Shown in pieces: positions 35,701-38,396 of a stretch of 38,396 nt of DNA. Position numbers and translations under genes: made by a program. The stretch's first letter is position 1; each line of letters opens with the position of its first letter. This stretch comes from Cytophagaceae bacterium (lineage in GTDB: Bacteria; Bacteroidota; Bacteroidia; Cytophagales; Spirosomataceae). The stretch lies in NCBI GenBank assembly GCA_024642485.1, contig JAHEAY010000010.1, positions 1 through 38,396 of the forward strand. Reading direction: 5' to 3'. Under the pieces are notes generated by a model. It was not told the DNA's origin and searched no databases. It was given only the letters and a program-made list of their open reading frames with translations.

Positions 35701-38396
35701 AGGGTCAACCATGAGTGGTAATTTATCTTTCCCAGGAGGAACAAAAATTCAAATAGCTGATGCCCCTACTTCTTCAACGGATGTCGCTAATAAGGCATAT
35801 GTCGACATTCAAACGGCCGCAGGAATTACCCCAGATGCAAGCAATCTTGTGGTGGGTAAAATTCAATTAGCTGGAGATCTAGGAGGTCCAAGTTCAACGG
35901 CCACGAATCCAATCATTTCGAATGGAGCAATTAACAATGCGAAACTTGCTTCGGGTTCAGTTTCAGATGACAAAGTTACAGGAACAATTTCCGGAGCAAA
36001 AGGAGGTACAGGTGTAAATAACACAGGTAAAACCATCACTTTGGGAGGTAATTTGACAACCAGTGGATCAAACGCTTTAACTTTAAATACAATCGGAACA
36101 ACAAGTGTTTCTCTTCCGATGAGTGGAACTTTAGCAACATTATCAGGAGCTGAAGCATTGACAAATAAGAGTTTCAATGGCCTACAACTTACCAGTAGCC
36201 TGACAGGATTTACAATCGCAGGAGGAACGACCATCAAGACACTTACAGTAGCCAATAATGCCAATATATCAGGCACGAATACTGGAGATCAAACCATCAC
36301 ATTATCAGGTGACGTTTCAGGTTCAGGTACAGGAAACCTAAATGCTACATTAGCTAATACCACAGTCGTAGCAGGGACATATGGAGGAAATGCTTTGATT
36401 CCTCAGATTACGGTAGACCCCAAAGGTCGAATTACCGCAGTAGCAGAGATTCCACTGTCTAACACTACTTTGGCAGGCACGATTTTAAATGACGGAAAAG
36501 TACTCATTGGGAATAGTAGCAATGCTGCCGTTGAAAGGAATCTTTCAGGTGACGTAACCATGAACAATACAGGTGTTACAACGATTGGAAATTCAAAAAT
36601 CACCAATGGCATGTTGGCTGGAAATATTGACCTAAGTACCAAAGTAAGCAACATTCTACCCATTGCCAACGGGGGTACGGGTGCTTCAAGTTTGACAAGC
36701 AATGCTTTGATGGTCGGTGGAGCTAGCATCGGATTTATTGCACCGGGAACTGCAGGATATGTCTTGAGTTCGAATGGGACAAGCTGGTCGGCGAATGCCC
36801 TAACAAGTTTAGGTGTTGCGACAACCGTGGGTAGCATCAACACCAGCGGTACGCCGAATGGGATGACCTTATTAGGTGGGGAATTAAAGTTGAGTCCGGC
36901 GGATGCGAGTAATCCGGGTATTGTTACGACAGGAACTCAAACACTCTCAGGAGCAAAAACCTTTTCGCAAGACCTTCAAATCAATCATCTAATGATTGGA
37001 AATGGGGGCGGTGGCCTCGATGCGAATACGATGGTTGGGAAAAGCACTTTTTCGAGTAATACAACAGGGTCAAACAATACGGCTTTGGGATATCAAAGTT
37101 TAAATTTAAATACAAGTGGAACGAACAATACGGCGATCGGTGCGGGGGCTTTAAGTTTAAGTACGACTGGAATTAATAATACAGCCTTGGGGCAAGGAGC
37201 GGGTGTTAGCGTAGGTACCTTGAATAATACGCTGGCATTGGGAGCCGGTGCGACTGTCGGCACGGATAATAGCATCCAATTAGGAAATGCGAATATCGTA
37301 CGAGTAAACACCGCGGGAGCTATTCAAGCAGGCAGTATTCAAAATACACCTATTGGCTCAACAAGCCCTCAAACAGGTGCATTTACAAGCTTAAAAACTA
37401 CGGGGACAAATGCCAGCCAAATTGTGGTGACTGATGCAAATAATTTAATGAGTTCAGTTGCCAGTTTACCTGTAAATATGGGAGGAACTGGACTTAATAG
37501 CATTACAGCAAATAGCGTATTAATTGGAAATGGAACAGGCAATTTAACGTTTGTTACACCCAATACGAACGGTCAAGTGTTAACCTGGAACGGGACTAAT
37601 TGGGCTGCTACAGTACCGACTGACCTAACAACGGGAATAATTGGAATTAGTAACGCCAATGGATTAACCGTGAGCAATAATGTGATCAGTTTAAGTCCAG
37701 CAGACGCGACCAACCCGGGTATTATCACCACGGGAGCACAAAGCTTTGCAGGAGCAAAAACTTTTTCAAGCATTATTAACTCCGGAAATCTGACAGTTAA
37801 TAGCCTAACTGCATCCAAGGTTGTATTTACGGACGCTTCCAAAAACCTTAGTTCTACAGGAACCGTAGGAGTTACACAAGGAGGAACGGGCGCTGCAACG
37901 TTCACGAGTGGAGGACTCATTGTAGGTGCGGGAACATCTCCCTTATCAAGCATTAATCCGGGAACTGACGGACAAATTTTGGTTTCTCGTTTGGGAGCTT
38001 GGAATGTAGAAAATGCGTCGCCAACGGTTACGTTGGGTACGGTGAATGTTAGTTCCGCTGCTAAAGGATTAACAATCACGGCTGGAGGTGAAATTAGTTT
38101 GAGTCCAGCTGATGGAACAAACCCAGGAATTATTTCCACTGGAGCTCAAAGCTTTGCAGGAGCAAAAACTTTTGCAAGCATTATAAATTCCGGAAATCTG
38201 ACAGTTAATAGCCTAACTGCATCCAAGGTTGTATTTACGGACGCTTCCAAAAACCTTAGTTCTACAGGAACCGTTGGAGTTACACAAGGAGGAACGGGCG
38301 CTGCAACGTTCACGAGTGGAGGACTCATTGTAGGTGCGGGAACATCTCCCTTATCAAGCATTAATCCGGGAACTGACGGACAAATTTTGGTTTCTC
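32741..38396 (+). CDS. Giant repetitive fibre-like surface protein, 3' end outside window
   Basis: From the ATG at 32741 the frame stays open for 1885 codons to the window edge. A signal peptide (KRFALLFGFLLIGMISQAQ) precedes a Bacteroidota surface-protein N-terminal domain (about residues 22-140: GIQYQAV, ETDDFGLINLTIGKG, LLYSPYALYAD). Then come a likely coiled coil (about 160-245, rich in Q and N), six copies of a YP-QKAVK-YVD motif (residues 266, 340, 437, 587, 739 and 787) and a relative at 1016. Repeated GGTGA modules and YadA-head-like NNTALGYQSL/NNTAIGAGAL repeats (about 1440-1490) follow. The last modules repeat an LSPAD-NPGI-TTG-Q--AGAKTF pattern. Phage tail fibres have similar modules. 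A C-terminal S74-type chaperone domain is possible but not seen. It is probably a secreted adhesin; the role is inferred. Confidence 0.9.
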   Translation, partial: MKRFALLFGFLLIGMISQAQTKGIQYQAVIQDPNPYQIPGTFIQGQVLQNAKVSIRFTLKTNGTTDFEELHETETDDFGLINLTIGKGKKTVGTNFDQVVWNGQNKVLIVAVKIANQNNFIEVSNQTLLYSPYALYADAVEYKNVSNAPKDISHFTNDVGYLVSNDLKPLEKKINDNQAENVASFSLLKNQQIALETKVDEQGKILNETVLRTQSMNARIDQQNNQINQNQTNLLNQINGLGGSFESLGNKSLATDLGNSNPSNQLYPSQKAVKSYVDQVISTVVVSGTPDATTLAAGKIQLTGDLGGTAASPTVPDLVLKEDLANKSVNIPTDATSDIKYPSVRAVKTYVDQATQGIALSADLNAKADKLSPVFSGSPSLPTGTIAVKQGIGSNTTQLATTSFVQQELSAASINYATKEDVSNKSTATALGTSNTLYPTQNAVKTYVDAQISSATISDATLASKGKIRLGGDLAAGNSTADDPIIRDNAINTSKILDAAVTDVKISAVAGSKVSGNITGDATNVTGTVAPTHGGTGASGTLIGYVKANGTSAMQAISTIPVADITGAEAIANKSNDVLTDASSTTKYPNVRAVKAYVDNQIAQGTIPDATATVYGKVRLGGDLAGTGSTAGTPIISDNSITSTKIADLAVTNGKIVGIDGSKVSGSIPGNAANVNGIITTSHGGTGALATLNGYIKGNGASAMTSSTTIPVADVIGAELSSNKSIAGDLGNTSTSDLLYPSQKAVKTYVDALSAGNIGTATQSALNLKENSSNKSDGSIDANSSIEFPTQHAVKIYVENKLANQNISLANFQTINPDKLIGNFGATSATPSEISTSGTGSVVRANGATLSNVLLNGTISGNAIVATTNGGLGTASLTSGYVKAGNPFATVSSIPVSDVTGAVQKVNGSLPDSNGNIALRFGTTYTGIFNGGNFTPVVSSPINSDVYIVSADPTATNNGRTFIYDGSNWQEITTNQATLEAKYVQLRGSTMSGNLSFPGGTKIQIADAPTSSTDVANKAYVDIQTAAGITPDASNLVVGKIQLAGDLGGPSSTATNPIISNGAINNAKLASGSVSDDKVTGTISGAKGGTGVNNTGKTITLGGNLTTSGSNALTLNTIGTTSVSLPMSGTLATLSGAEALTNKSFNGLQLTSSLTGFTIAGGTTIKTLTVANNANISGTNTGDQTITLSGDVSGSGTGNLNATLANTTVVAGTYGGNALIPQITVDPKGRITAVAEIPLSNTTLAGTILNDGKVLIGNSSNAAVERNLSGDVTMNNTGVTTIGNSKITNGMLAGNIDLSTKVSNILPIANGGTGASSLTSNALMVGGASIGFIAPGTAGYVLSSNGTSWSANALTSLGVATTVGSINTSGTPNGMTLLGGELKLSPADASNPGIVTTGTQTLSGAKTFSQDLQINHLMIGNGGGGLDANTMVGKSTFSSNTTGSNNTALGYQSLNLNTSGTNNTAIGAGALSLSTTGINNTALGQGAGVSVGTLNNTLALGAGATVGTDNSIQLGNANIVRVNTAGAIQAGSIQNTPIGSTSPQTGAFTSLKTTGTNASQIVVTDANNLMSSVASLPVNMGGTGLNSITANSVLIGNGTGNLTFVTPNTNGQVLTWNGTNWAATVPTDLTTGIIGISNANGLTVSNNVISLSPADATNPGIITTGAQSFAGAKTFSSIINSGNLTVNSLTASKVVFTDASKNLSSTGTVGVTQGGTGAATFTSGGLIVGAGTSPLSSINPGTDGQILVSRLGAWNVENASPTVTLGTVNVSSAAKGLTITAGGEISLSPADGTNPGIISTGAQSFAGAKTFASIINSGNLTVNSLTASKVVFTDASKNLSSTGTVGVTQGGTGAATFTSGGLIVGAGTSPLSSINPGTDGQILVS
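37743..38150 (+). repeat. 408-bp tandem repeat within the fibre gene, copy 1
   Basis: This unit (136 codons) is repeated in frame starting at 38151. Over the 246 bases that can be compared, 37743-37988 against 38151-38396, I count four mismatches. Similarity falls sharply just upstream of 37740, so the near-identical block has an abrupt left edge. Confidence 0.9.
38151..38396 (+). repeat. 408-bp tandem repeat, copy 2, cut by the window end
   Basis: This is nearly identical to 37743-37988 (four differences seen). The window ends inside the copy, so the number of further copies is unknown. The position of the edge inside a long near-perfect repeat is what an assembly break would look like. Confidence 0.88.

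Noticed and set aside
32830-38361. Several minus-strand open frames of 60 to 188 codons opposite the fibre gene
   Set aside because: They lie entirely opposite a single long plus-strand frame with clear repeats and signal peptide. Their own repeats merely mirror the fibre repeats, and none has a domain or a start context.
32741-38396. Prophage tail-fibre gene
   Set aside because: The modules are fibre-like, but the protein has a signal peptide and a Bacteroidota surface-protein N-terminal domain. No capsid, portal, terminase, lysis or integrase genes are present.
37743-38396. Insertion sequence or transposon as the cause of the 408-bp repeat
   Set aside because: The copies are in frame within a coding sequence, carry no transposase and have no terminal inverted repeats.

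Overview
The window reads as a chromosomal segment of a Bacteroidota bacterium, most likely from the Cytophagales. The support is type IX secretion components (a PorP/SprF-type protein, PorD/DUF4835 and a C-terminal sorting-domain protein), the Bacteroidota versions of omega subunit, BamD and OstA-like protein, a FeoB-associated Cys-rich peptide, and repeated matches to the Bacteroidota -7 promoter element TAnnTTTG. Base composition is moderately AT-rich. Genes are tightly packed and no gene-free stretch exceeds 300 bases. The genus is not determined.

Layout. (1) 1-3260: a truncated PorP/SprF-like gene and a DUF3667 membrane protein on the minus strand, divergent from htpG, followed by a nested palindromic repeat and a terminator. 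(2) 3258-6872: a short T9SS-sorted protein and an OstA-like LPS-transport protein (minus), and tilS (plus). (3) 6995-14774: a long co-directional minus-strand run: FKBP isomerase, tail-specific protease, inositol-monophosphatase-family enzyme, a 53-residue Cys-rich membrane peptide, ABC exporter, BamD, RNA polymerase omega, PorD. Most junctions overlap or are under 25 bases. Its common theme is envelope biogenesis and periplasmic protein quality control. (4) 15006-19637: atpA and atpG (F1 alpha and gamma only), a DUF2911 protein, a terminator and hflX. (5) 19631-20641: a Crp/Fnr-like regulator and tRNA-Arg(CCT), with a 7-bp-period tandem array before the regulator and another after the tRNA. 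(6) 20642-31105: a metal-handling block with a CopA-type P-type ATPase and a CusC/CusB/CusA-type tripartite RND pump followed directly by a fused CoA-transferase; a FemAB-like acyltransferase sits between them on the other strand. (7) 31191-31886: an amino-sugar-phosphate isomerase. (8) 32008-38396: a predicted outer-membrane barrel gene followed 4 bases later by a very large repetitive fibre-like surface protein that is open to the window edge.

The least ordinary part is region 8. The fibre gene has no stop in 1885 codons. It combines a signal peptide, a Bacteroidota surface-protein N-terminal domain, phage-tail-fibre-like repeats and YadA-head-like repeats, and the window ends inside a nearly identical 408-bp tandem duplication. 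The barrel plus fibre pair is the best candidate for an undescribed surface system, but this is inference from gene order and sequence character. I found no CRISPR array, integrase, transposase or recognisable defence system.
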